From assembly GCA_030041045.1 (NCBI GenBank), contig JASHOQ010000123.1, positions 1 to 64,000 on the forward strand: a stretch of DNA of 64,000 bases, read 5' to 3'. Each line of letters starts with the position of its first letter. Positions within the stretch are counted from its first letter, which is position 1. Position numbers and translations under genes: made by a program. This stretch comes from Acidobacteriaceae bacterium (GTDB lineage: Bacteria > Acidobacteriota > Terriglobia > Terriglobales > Acidobacteriaceae). Shown one piece after another: positions 33,471 through 41,375 of this stretch. The notes under the pieces were generated by a model. The model had not been told where the DNA came from, searched no databases, and saw only the letters and a program-made list of their open reading frames with translations.

Positions 33471-34829
33471 ATGAGGTGCATTCCGGTGATGCTTCTCGCC
33501 GCCGCTACGCTCCGTGGCCAGACCCCCTCCTCGGCTCCCAGCGATCTCCGCAGCGTGGCGGAGCGCGCCTACATCTATGCCTACCCGCTGGTGCTCATTG
33601 AAGCAACGCGCGCCGGCCAGCCCGTCAACGAGTTCACCCACGTCCCGCAGTTTCCTCGACCGGATACGCGCAAAGTTGTGCGGCCGAACGCCGACACGCT
33701 CTATTCGATGGCGTGGATCGATCTCGCCAAGGAGCCCGTCCTCATCCGCGTTCCCGACTCGGGCGGCCGCTTTTATCTTTTGCAATTCATGGACGCCTGG
33801 ACCGAGACCTTCGCCGACCCCGGCAAACGAACCACCGGCACCAAGGAAGCGTGGTTCGTCTTCGTGGGGCCGGGCTGGACGGGCAAACTGCCGGAGAACG
33901 TCACGCGCTACGATGCGCCCACGAACATCGTGTGGCTCCTCGGCCGCACGCAGACCAACGGCGCAGCCGATTACGACAACGTGCACGCGTTTCAGCGCGG
34001 CATGCGCATCATGCCGCTGAGCGGGTACCCAAACGGGGAGCAGAAGCTCGGTTCGGCGCTGGCGTTCGGAAAATCCGGCGACATTACCCCGCCCGAGCGG
34101 GTGAAGGCGATGACGCCGGTTGAATTCTTCACCGCGTTTGCCCAGGCCATGAAAGAGAATCCGCCGCACGCTGCGGATGGCGCCATGGTCGCCGACTTGG
34201 CGCGCATTGGCGTTGCTCCGGGCAAGGACTTCGATCCCTCGGCACTTACGCCGGAGCAATTGCAGGCAATCAACGAGGGCGGGAGCGCGGGGCGAGCCCG
34301 CGTGGAGAGCTTCGTGGCCCATTCGAACCAGGCCAAGCCGGGCTGGAACACCTTCATCCGCAACGTGGGCCGCTACGGCACCGACTACACCAGCCGCGCC
34401 GTGACCGCGCGCCTGGCGCTGGGCGCGAACCCGCCCGAGGATGCCGTCTACATCAGCAACCTTGCCGACGGCTCGGGGCAGCCGCTCAACGGGGCCGCGC
34501 GTTACAGGATGCACTTCGACAAGGACCAGATCCCGCCGGTGCGCGCCTTCTGGTCACTTACCGCGTACGACAGGGATGGCTACTTCATTGCGAATCCTCT
34601 GAACCGCTACGCTATCGGCGATCGCGATGCGCTGAAGTTCAACCCGGACGGCTCGCTCGATCTTTATATCCAGGGGGAGGATCCCGGGCCGGATCGCGAA
34701 TCCAACTGGCTGCCTGCGGGTGACGGGCCGTTTAATCTCACCATTCGCCTTTACTGGCCGGAAGAGGCGATCCTTGATGGGAGCTGGCATCCGCCCGCGC
34801 TCGAACGGCTGCCTTACGGCATTTTCTGA
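33471..34829 (+). CDS. Exported DUF1254/DUF1214 family protein
   Basis: 452 residues from ATG 33471, preceded by GAGGGA at 5 nt. A short signal peptide (MRCIPVMLLAAATLRGQ) is present. DUF1254 lies at about 25-150 (AERAYIYAYPLVLIEATR; VRPNADTLYSMAWIDLAKEP) and DUF1214 in the C-terminal 110 residues (FWSLTAYDRDGYFIANPLNRYAIGD; LYIQGEDPGPDRESNWLPA). Family members are periplasmic and of unknown activity. The last codons GGC ATT TTC TGA are the left terminal repeat of a MITE-like element, so the C terminus (GIF) and stop are element-derived or the element hit exactly there. Confidence 0.88.
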   Translation: MRCIPVMLLAAATLRGQTPSSAPSDLRSVAERAYIYAYPLVLIEATRAGQPVNEFTHVPQFPRPDTRKVVRPNADTLYSMAWIDLAKEPVLIRVPDSGGRFYLLQFMDAWTETFADPGKRTTGTKEAWFVFVGPGWTGKLPENVTRYDAPTNIVWLLGRTQTNGAADYDNVHAFQRGMRIMPLSGYPNGEQKLGSALAFGKSGDITPPERVKAMTPVEFFTAFAQAMKENPPHAADGAMVADLARIGVAPGKDFDPSALTPEQLQAINEGGSAGRARVESFVAHSNQAKPGWNTFIRNVGRYGTDYTSRAVTARLALGANPPEDAVYISNLADGSGQPLNGAARYRMHFDKDQIPPVRAFWSLTAYDRDGYFIANPLNRYAIGDRDALKFNPDGSLDLYIQGEDPGPDRESNWLPAGDGPFNLTIRLYWPEEAILDGSWHPPALERLPYGIF

Positions 34830-34927
34830 GTTACTGTGTCCTCTTCGTTCCTTCGCAAGGTCGCCGCTCCCTGTTGGTCGCGTCGACTCTGCTTTCCGTC
34901 TTCGGGATATAGCTACTCAGAAAATGC
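34819..34927. mobile_element. MITE-like element type 1, copy 1 (109 bp)
   Basis: Terminal inverted repeats GCATTTTCTGAGT / ACTCAGAAAATGC (13 bp, perfect), internal text TTCCTTCGCAAGGTCGCCGC...CGTCTTCGGGATATAGC. Near-identical copies lie at 35797-35950 and 45923-46031. TA dinucleotides flank the ends 2 nt out, as for IS630/mariner-type elements. No coding capacity. Its left end overlaps the stop codon of the DUF1254 gene. The rest of 34928-35133 shows nothing. Confidence 0.85.
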
Positions 34928-35133
34928 TTTAGCGGCGTCTAGAAGAAACTCGTTCGTCCGGTCGTGTGAGGCTGGCTCCGCGGGGTGGAGGCGTGAGTGT
35001 ACGGTCGGCAGCCTGGATGCCCCGTCCGTTGTTTCCGCATCGGGAATCGGCTGCCAGTGAGTCTTATCCCTTCCTTACAGGTTTCGGAGTATACCTCGAG
35101 GAGGTTCTGAGGACCGCATCGGGCGCAAATTGA

Positions 35134-35724
35134 GTGGGAGTATTCGATCCAAATTTCTGGGAGACGATTTCCAGTCCAAGCCAACGGGGATTCTCGGTTG
35201 CGGTCCCCGGCCCGGTAGACGGCGGGTCGAAATGCCTGATTCGACCGTCAACCAAGGCGGACATCCACCATATCACTGAGATCTACGGCCACTTCGTTGC
35301 GGCAACCACAGCGACTTTCGAGACCGTTCCTCCGGATGAGCTGGAGATGAGTCGACGGCGGCAAGCCGTTTTGGGTCGCGGCTTACCGTACCTGGTCGCC
35401 GAGCTCGAAGGTTATGTCGTGGGTTTCTGTTACGCGTCCCAATTCCGTCCCCGGGATGGATATCGTTTTACTGTCGAAGACTCAATTTACGTGCGGCCCG
35501 ATTGTACCGGCCACCGGGTGGGCACGATGTTACTGGCCCAGTTGCTCCTCGACTGCCATCTGGAAGGCTGTCACTCCATGGTCGCGTGCATCTGTGGAGT
35601 GAACTTGCCTTCGGTCGCCCTGCACACATCGCTCGGGTTTCAGCAGGTGGGCCTGCTGCCGGAAGCAGGACGCAAATTCGGAGAGTGGCTGCGCTTGTTG
35701 ATTATGCAGCGCCAATTGCGATGA
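35134..35724 (+). CDS. GNAT family N-acetyltransferase (phosphinothricin acetyltransferase-like)
   Basis: 196 residues from GTG 35134; the true start may be nearer the domain, since the first 33 residues are not family-like and no ATG in frame exists. The domain begins at CLIRPSTKADIHHITEIYGHFV and shows ETVPPDELEMSRRRQAVLGRGLPYLVAE and the acetyl-CoA site RPDCTGHRVGTMLLAQLL. SLGFQQVGLLPEAGRKFGEW is typical of the Pat/MnaT branch that acetylates phosphinothricin, methionine sulfone or similar amines. It is flanked by MITE-like copies on both sides (34819-34927 and 35797-35950), and its codon use looks less GC-biased than its neighbours, which would fit horizontal gain. Confidence 0.82.
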   Translation: MGVFDPNFWETISSPSQRGFSVAVPGPVDGGSKCLIRPSTKADIHHITEIYGHFVAATTATFETVPPDELEMSRRRQAVLGRGLPYLVAELEGYVVGFCYASQFRPRDGYRFTVEDSIYVRPDCTGHRVGTMLLAQLLLDCHLEGCHSMVACICGVNLPSVALHTSLGFQQVGLLPEAGRKFGEWLRLLIMQRQLR

Positions 35725-35796
35725 ATCCCCGGTCAACCGTGCAGAGGAGAAGGGCCGCCTGTTGAGGGTGGCCCTGGTTATGCTTTCGCCTCTACG

Positions 35797-35950
35797 GCAT
35801 TTTCTGAGTGACTGTGTCCTTTTCACTGCCTCGCGAGATCGCCGCTCCCTGTTGGTCCCACCCCAGCAAGCGAGGAGCGCTTGCCGGGGCCCCGGGTTGG
35901 TCGCGTCGACTCAGCTGTCCGTCTTGGGGATACAACTACTCAGAAAATGC
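35797..35950. mobile_element. MITE-like element type 1, copy 2, carrying an inserted hairpin
   Basis: Same ends as copies 1 and 3, but 45 bp longer. The extra 45 bp are a family A hairpin (CCCACCCCAG, stem CAAGCG / CGCTTG, CGGGGCCCCGG) followed by a second GTTGGT. GTTGGT occurs at 35851-35856 and again at 35896-35901; the other copies have it once. The hairpin therefore inserted here with a 6-7 bp target duplication. Confidence 0.9.
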
Positions 35951-35968
35951 ATTAAGCTCGATTGCTGA

Positions 35969-37030
35969 TTAGGGTTTGAAGTCGATTTTGGCAAAGGTGC
36001 CGGCCAGTTCGTTGGGGCCAATGCCCTGACCGACGGTGACGAACAATTCGTTGGTCGCTCCGTTGTTCGTGGCTCCGCCGCCGAAGGCAACTGCCCACAG
36101 GTTATTGAGGACAATCTTTTTGCCGAAGCGGTCTCTTACGGTGCCGACGAACCTCCCGGTAATGGGATCGAAGGCATTGATGGTGCCGTCGACGGAGTTG
36201 TTGGAAACCAGCAGGGTGTTGCTCAGGGGTCCGAAATTCGGCGGAGCCGCGGTGACGCCCCAGGCCTGGTTGAGCACGTTGCTGTCGATCAGCGTCTTCA
36301 CAAAGGTGCCGTCCTCCTTGAAGACATCGAGCAGGCCTCCGGCCCCGACGTTAGGCACGGCATAGGTGACGTACACCAGGCCGTTGATGTCCTGAACGCC
36401 GAAGACGGAGAGAGTGGAGGGAGCGTTTGGATCGCTGAATGACTTCACCCACACCCAGCTGCCGTTGTACACATCGATCACGTTATTGGCGTTGTCCGCG
36501 GCGTAAATAAAGTTTCCCGTGGCATAGCTGGTGATGGCCAGGCCTGTGAAGCTGGCCTTGCTGGCGGAGTCGTCGACCGCGATGGTCGACTGGTTCTTGT
36601 TCACCCCCGGCGACCACGCGCTGATGGTGCCGTCGAGTGTGGCGAAGATGAAACTCGCCGGCTCGCCGCTAACCTGGAAATCCGTCGACGATCCGTTGTA
36701 CACCACTCCCGTGGGCATGCCCGGGCCGTTCAAGCCTGTCGGCGAGGTTGGTCCGTTTCCGGCGGTGGGAATGGAAACCTTCAGTGACTCTTGCGTTCCG
36801 GTTGCGGTGTAGAGGGTCGACCAGCCGGTGTCGTTGTCGCTGATCCACCAGGGGCTTGTAGCGCTCCGGGCCAATCCCCAGGGGTTGGCCAGCAGTGGAT
36901 CGATGGTCGGAGCCTGGCCGAGCTGATTCGAAACCAGGTTTGTGAGTTGATACTGTGCTTCGGCCGGCACCGAAAGCAAAAGAAGACCCGCGCCTAGAAA
37001 AGCCGCGGCTGCTATCCGGGAAAGCTGCAT
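35969..37030 (-). CDS. Exported TIGR03118 family protein (beta-propeller-like)
   Basis: 353 residues with signal peptide MQLSRIAAAAFLGAGLLLLSVPAEA. It matches the TIGR03118 pattern: NPWGLARSATSPWWISDNDTG near the start, GTISAWSPGVNKNQSTIAVDDS, IYAADNANNVIDVYNGSW, and NNLWAVAFGGGATNNGATNELFVTVG near the C terminus. The repeated structure suggests a beta-propeller; function is unknown. RBS GGAGAGG precedes ATG 37030. Extracellular or periplasmic. Confidence 0.9.
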   Translation of the reverse strand: MQLSRIAAAAFLGAGLLLLSVPAEAQYQLTNLVSNQLGQAPTIDPLLANPWGLARSATSPWWISDNDTGWSTLYTATGTQESLKVSIPTAGNGPTSPTGLNGPGMPTGVVYNGSSTDFQVSGEPASFIFATLDGTISAWSPGVNKNQSTIAVDDSASKASFTGLAITSYATGNFIYAADNANNVIDVYNGSWVWVKSFSDPNAPSTLSVFGVQDINGLVYVTYAVPNVGAGGLLDVFKEDGTFVKTLIDSNVLNQAWGVTAAPPNFGPLSNTLLVSNNSVDGTINAFDPITGRFVGTVRDRFGKKIVLNNLWAVAFGGGATNNGATNELFVTVGQGIGPNELAGTFAKIDFKP

Positions 37031-37338
37031 AGTGCGCCTCTCCTTCTGAAGTCAGGAGGGAGCGCCGAGAGTCCGGGTGCGCATACGGGCACAACACTCC
37101 CTCCAGCGGTCTGATCGTAGGCCAGGTTGCGGGCGGGGAATGTCACCGTCTGGTCACCGCTTTGTAAAAATCCGGTGCGTGCGCGCAAGCACACCAGGGC
37201 AGTTGCGGGAGGTCGACCCACTTGTTCAAGCCTTGTTCACACGCCTGCACTCATTTGTGGAAGCGCCTGGCGTGGCCGCCGCGGTTCCTGCGGCAGTGGC
37301 GGAGAAGCCCCTACGACCTTCAAGGGCGCCCTGCATGC
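37031..37338. other. 308-bp intergenic region, promoter area of the TIGR03118 gene
   Basis: No gene is supported. A direct repeat GTCACCG...GGTCACCG at about 37140-37158 and a partial palindrome GGTGCGTGCGCGCAAGCACACC (37177-37198) are visible; neither can be tied to a known regulator. Confidence 0.35.
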
Positions 37339-37890
37339 CTAATCGCGAAACGTGAACACGCCATTGCTCAGGAACACCTTGAATAGTGAACGAGGCTTCG
37401 CGCAGTGCATGCTGTCGGCGCATGGATCATCTGCCGATCGCAGGATGATCTGAAGCCGGTAGCGCACGTCAGGCTCGCAAATACTCTTGTTTCCTTGCCG
37501 GTTTTGCTGGCAGAACTTTTCTAAGTTCCACATATACTTTCCCGATTCGATCGTGGGGAAGTCGATGCCTGTCCGGTTCAACGGCGCGGCGGGTATTTGG
37601 CTTTTCGAGTCGAGGACTTCGCCGATCAGCCAACTGTTTTCCGCCGTATGCGCAACGCCGCCGGACCGCACCTGCCCGGTCCATTGAAGCCGAAGACTCA
37701 GCACGGTATCGGCTTGGACGTTGGCTGCGGTCCAGGTGATGGGGTAGCTCGCGTGCCGGGAGATGGTCTGGTCATGGTTCAGGCAGGTGAGATTGACTCT
37801 GGGACCCGAAGCAGCTTCCTGGCCTCGCGCCCATGGAAAAACCACGGCCATCATGGCGCAAGCGCCGAACCATGTTCGTGCTGCATGCAT
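37339..37890 (-). CDS. Exported protein of unknown function
   Basis: 183 residues from ATG 37890 (MHAARTWFGACAMMAVVFPWARGQEA), chosen because it places a signal peptide at the N terminus. The mature part holds five cysteines (LTCLNHDQ, EKFCQQN, SICEPDV, DDPCADSMHCAK), likely disulphide-linked, and strands that resemble an Ig-like fold (YPITWTAANVQADTVLSLRLQW). No family is recognised. It is on the same strand as the M48 protease, downstream of the TIGR03118 promoter region. Confidence 0.65.
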   Translation of the reverse strand: MHAARTWFGACAMMAVVFPWARGQEAASGPRVNLTCLNHDQTISRHASYPITWTAANVQADTVLSLRLQWTGQVRSGGVAHTAENSWLIGEVLDSKSQIPAAPLNRTGIDFPTIESGKYMWNLEKFCQQNRQGNKSICEPDVRYRLQIILRSADDPCADSMHCAKPRSLFKVFLSNGVFTFRD

Positions 37891-37941
37891 ATGGGTAAAA
37901 GGTAGCAGATGAGCAAAACATGCGTCTTTCCCGGCTCGCAC

Positions 37942-39462
37942 TCAGCGGGGAAAATACTTGCCGTGGCCGCCGTCGGCCCAGGGATTGTAGTGGAGGGCGA
38001 AGTTGGCGCGCGCCTGCGTACTGGGGTGGGAGTTCAGCCAGAATTCGATGAACGGGTTGGGATGGGGATCGTCGAGCCAGGCGCGGCCGAGATCGTTGAA
38101 TGCGGCGGCGACGGTTTTTTGTGGGTCGGGTACGATGCCGTGGATGGCCTCCTGGCCGTAGATGTCGGCCTGGTGCTCGAAGTGGCGGCTGATGGCGTTG
38201 CCGGCCGGCTCGAGCAGGAAGACGGCGATGGAGACGGTGAAGATGAGCACGACGAAGCCGGTGCGCGAGGCGAGGGCGACTTCCGGAGGGTTTGATCCGG
38301 CAGCGTGCGCCGGGACGATTTCCGAAAAGTTTGATCCGGCAACGTACGCCGGGACGACTTCCGATAAGCTTGATCCGGCAGCGTACGCCGGGGCGATTTC
38401 CGAAAAGTTTGATCCGGCAACGTACGCCGGATCGAGCGCGCCCCAGCGCGTGCCATAGCGACGCAGGAGCCAGGCGGCGAAGGCTGCGCAGCCCCAGTAA
38501 ACGAAGAAGAGGCCGGCAGCGTAGCCGGCAATCATTTTGGGAATGTGATGCAGGACGTAGTGGCCGGTCTCGTGGCCGAAGATGAAGAGAATTTCGTCGT
38601 CGGGAATGCGGCCGGCGGTGTTGTCCCACACCACGATGCGCTTGGTGGCGCCGATGCCGGTGACGTAGGCGTTCAGGCCGTTGGTCTTCGCGCTCGCCTT
38701 CATCAGATACATGCGATCGGGCGGTATTTCGATGCCGGTGCGGGCGACGACCTCTTCTAGCTTTTGGACGAGCATCGCGTGGTTTTGAGAGAGCGGCTCG
38801 AACTGATAGAAGAGCGGCTCGACCAGCGGCTCGACAAAAATAAGCAGGACGAGAAGCGGCAGCGTGGCCAGCCAGGCGCGGAACCAGTAGCGGGCGGGGG
38901 AGCGGGCCACGATGCGGTGGAAGAGCAGCAGGATGAGGGTGCCGATAGCAAGCGTAAGGGCGAGCGCCTTGGCTCCGTCGGCAAACCAGTTTGCCCAACC
39001 CTCCACGCTGATCTGGTAACTGCGCTCAAAGTGGTGGCCGATCACGGTAAGAGGCAGGTCGGCGAGCCAGGTGAGAAGGATGAAAGCAAAGAAGAAGTAC
39101 GCGCCCTGAACCCAGTTGCGCGCCGAGCGGCGCTGCGCCCAGGCTTCAATACGGGCCCAGATGCGCGTGGCGAGGAGAAGCCAGAGAAAAACGATGCCCC
39201 AGATGGAGCCGGCGATGTCAAGGATGTTGCGGATGCGGGTGAGGGCGATGGCGCGGGCGAGCTTATCGGGCGAGAGCGTGTAAGCCTGCGCGGAGCCAGA
39301 CGCGGGATTCGATGCGGAGCCAGACGCTGCATTCGACGCGGAGCCGGAGTTGCTGCTTGCGGAGGCCGGAGCCGGCGACGCGGGCGATTGCGCGCGGGAG
39401 AGCGGCGCTGCAAGAAGAAGCGCGAAAACCAGCAGAGGCAGACAGCGGCGGACCAGTCGCAT
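37942..39462 (-). CDS. M48 (Ste24/CAAX-type) membrane zinc metallopeptidase with 13-aa repeats
   Basis: 506 residues from ATG 39462 with a signal-like N terminus (MRLVRRCLPLLVFALLLAAPLSRAQ). About six hydrophobic segments follow. The zinc motif HExxH is HETGH in ILFIFGHETGHYVLHHIPK, and the third ligand region is ISRHFEHQADIYGQEA (Glu-x3-Asp). The family trims membrane-associated proteins. Between two transmembrane helices (about residues 344-393) four copies of a 13-residue unit (PAYVAGSNFSEIA type) are inserted; the DNA is a 39-bp tandem repeat at 38283-38433. Near the N terminus a second repeat (SGSASNAASGSASNPASGSA) lies after the signal. The gene is divergent from the exported tldD-like gene with only 49 bp between the starts. 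Confidence 0.9.
   Translation of the reverse strand: MRLVRRCLPLLVFALLLAAPLSRAQSPASPAPASASSNSGSASNAASGSASNPASGSAQAYTLSPDKLARAIALTRIRNILDIAGSIWGIVFLWLLLATRIWARIEAWAQRRSARNWVQGAYFFFAFILLTWLADLPLTVIGHHFERSYQISVEGWANWFADGAKALALTLAIGTLILLLFHRIVARSPARYWFRAWLATLPLLVLLIFVEPLVEPLFYQFEPLSQNHAMLVQKLEEVVARTGIEIPPDRMYLMKASAKTNGLNAYVTGIGATKRIVVWDNTAGRIPDDEILFIFGHETGHYVLHHIPKMIAGYAAGLFFVYWGCAAFAAWLLRRYGTRWGALDPAYVAGSNFSEIAPAYAAGSSLSEVVPAYVAGSNFSEIVPAHAAGSNPPEVALASRTGFVVLIFTVSIAVFLLEPAGNAISRHFEHQADIYGQEAIHGIVPDPQKTVAAAFNDLGRAWLDDPHPNPFIEFWLNSHPSTQARANFALHYNPWADGGHGKYFPR
38283..38433. repeat. 39-bp tandem repeat (4 copies) in the M48 gene
   Basis: The word TTGATCCGGC recurs at 38292, 38331, 38370 and 38409, an exact 39-bp period. 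Each unit carries a small palindrome (GATCCGGCAACGTACGCCGG). All copies are in frame and encode 13-residue units. Confidence 0.9.
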
Positions 39463-39511
39463 CGGGAAACTCACCAGGACGCGGCAATCTCTGCGACAAT
39501 CGAGCATACAG

Positions 39512-41353
39512 ATGCTTTTACCTGATTCCTGCCCGTCTCTGCCAGTCCAGCCTGCCGCGCTCACGGTGCAGCGCGCATGCCTGAAACCATCTCTACTGCT
39601 GGCGGCGCTTCTTCTGCCGCTATTGCCGGCGGGAGCAAGCGCGGCGACCGGCGAGAAGACGCCGGTAGTTCTGGACGCGATGACGACGGAGCTCGAGCGT
39701 GCGTTCAATGAGCTGGGCAAGCAAGGCGGCGACAACAAACAGGGGAGCGACAAAAAGCAGTTGCCGCCGTATTTCATCAGCTACACGGTGAGCGACGCGG
39801 ATTATGCCTCGGTCCAGGCGCAGTACGGGGCGCTGACCCAGAGCGCGCATGAGCGGGTGCGCGTGGCCGACGTGCAGGTGCGCGTGGGCGATGCCAAGCT
39901 GGACAACACGCACGGGGATCATCGCGCCTCGGGCGTGAACAGCGTTCAGTTGCCTCTGAGCGACGACCGCGAAGCGCTGGCCCGCACCCTTTGGTATGCG
40001 ACCAACGGCGGTTACGGCACGGCGCTGGACAACTACCTGCGCGTGAAGACCGACGAGCAGGTGCGCGCCAAGGAAGAAGACACCTCGCCGGATTTCAGCG
40101 CGGAGCCGGCGCAGACACACATCGGCGCGACGGCGCCGCCGGTGGAGATCGATCGCGCGGCCTGGGAGCAGCGCGTGCGCGCGCTCTCGCAGGTGTTCCG
40201 CGATTACCCCGACGTTTACCAGAACCTGGTGATGCTGACGGTGGAGAACGAGACCGACTATTTTGCTTCGTCGGAGGGGTCCGAGATTGTGACACCGCAT
40301 CTCGAGGCGCGGCTGGTGGCGATTGCCATGACGCGCGCCGACGACGGCATGGACCTTTTCCGCGAGCAGACCTTCGAGGCTGAAACGGTGGACGGACTGC
40401 CGCCGCAGGAGCTGATGGAAGCGGCGATGCGCGACCTGGCCGAGAGCCTGGTGGCGCTGCGCAAGGCGCCGGTGACGGAGCCGTTCGACGGGCCGGCAAT
40501 CTTGTCGGGACGCGCGGCGGCGGTGTTCTTTCATGAAGTGCTGGGCCATCGCCTCGAAGGGCAGCGGCAGCGCGGCGACGAGGAGGGACAGACGTTTACC
40601 AAGGACGTGGGCAAGGAGGTGCTGCCCAGCTTTCTTTCCGTGGCCGACGATCCCACGCTGACGAAATTCGGCAGCACGTGGTTGAGCGGGAGTTATGAGT
40701 ACGACGACGAGGGGCAGAAGGCGCAGCGCGTGGACCTGATCGAAGACGGCGTGCTGAAGACGTTTTTGATGTCACGGCTGCCTATTGCGAACTTCGGCGA
40801 ATCGAACGGGCACGGTCGCGCGGAGACGGGGCGCATGCCGACGGGCCGGCAGGGCAACCTGATTGTGACCTCGACCAGGAGCGTGCCCGAGGCCGAGCTG
40901 CGCAAGCAGCTGATTGCCGAAGCCAAGAGCCAGGGCAAGCCCTACGGGCTTTACTTCGAGGACATCTCTTCGGGGTTTGCGGTGACCACGCGCAGTTCGC
41001 CGCAGGCGTTCCAAGTGATTCCCTTGGTGGTGTGGCGCGTGTATGTGGACGGGCGGCCCGATGAGCTGGTGCGCGGCGTGAGCATTGTGGGCACGCCGCT
41101 CGAAGCCATGAAGAGCATTCTCTCGACCGGCGACAAGAGCGAGGTGTTCAACGGCCTGTGCGGCGCGGAGTCGGGAACGATCCCGGTAAGCGCGGTGGCG
41201 CCGGCCATGCTGCTCAAGGATTTGGAAACGCAACGGCAGCCACAGGGAACGGCGAGGCCGCCGATACTTGCGATTCCTTCGGAATCGCAGGGATCAGGTT
41301 TCAGGGGTCAGGGGTCAGAGAACAGGGAACAGGGAGTAGGGAATAGGGAATAG
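39512..41353 (+). CDS. Exported TldD-like zinc metalloprotease
   Basis: 613 residues from ATG 39512; GTG 39566 is an alternative. Unlike the TldD at 3857-5335 it has an N-terminal signal sequence (PSLLLAALLLPLLPAGASAA), so it should reach the periplasm. The zinc motif is HEVLGH in VFFHEVLGHRLEGQRQRGDE, at about residue 340. C-terminal TldD features are present (LRKQLIAEAKSQGKPYGLYFED; SIVGTPLEAMKSI; CGAESGTIPVSAVAPAMLLKDLE). The last 25 residues (SQGSGFRGQGSENREQGVG and on) and the stop TAG are encoded by a GGGANYA array. Next gene on the same strand is a TldE-like partner with its own signal peptide. Confidence 0.9.
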   Translation: MLLPDSCPSLPVQPAALTVQRACLKPSLLLAALLLPLLPAGASAATGEKTPVVLDAMTTELERAFNELGKQGGDNKQGSDKKQLPPYFISYTVSDADYASVQAQYGALTQSAHERVRVADVQVRVGDAKLDNTHGDHRASGVNSVQLPLSDDREALARTLWYATNGGYGTALDNYLRVKTDEQVRAKEEDTSPDFSAEPAQTHIGATAPPVEIDRAAWEQRVRALSQVFRDYPDVYQNLVMLTVENETDYFASSEGSEIVTPHLEARLVAIAMTRADDGMDLFREQTFEAETVDGLPPQELMEAAMRDLAESLVALRKAPVTEPFDGPAILSGRAAAVFFHEVLGHRLEGQRQRGDEEGQTFTKDVGKEVLPSFLSVADDPTLTKFGSTWLSGSYEYDDEGQKAQRVDLIEDGVLKTFLMSRLPIANFGESNGHGRAETGRMPTGRQGNLIVTSTRSVPEAELRKQLIAEAKSQGKPYGLYFEDISSGFAVTTRSSPQAFQVIPLVVWRVYVDGRPDELVRGVSIVGTPLEAMKSILSTGDKSEVFNGLCGAESGTIPVSAVAPAMLLKDLETQRQPQGTARPPILAIPSESQGSGFRGQGSENREQGVGNRE

Positions 41354-41362
41354 GGAATAGGA
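41288..41362 (+). repeat. Heptamer array spanning the end of the exported tldD-like gene
   Basis: GGGATCA, GGTTTCA, GGGGTCA, GGGGTCA, then GGGAACA, GGGAGTA, GGGAATA units up to 41362. Most of the array is translated as the C-terminal tail of the TldD-like protein, and the TAG of GGGAATAG is its stop. Confidence 0.9.
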
Positions 41363-41375
41363 GACACGCGGCCGC

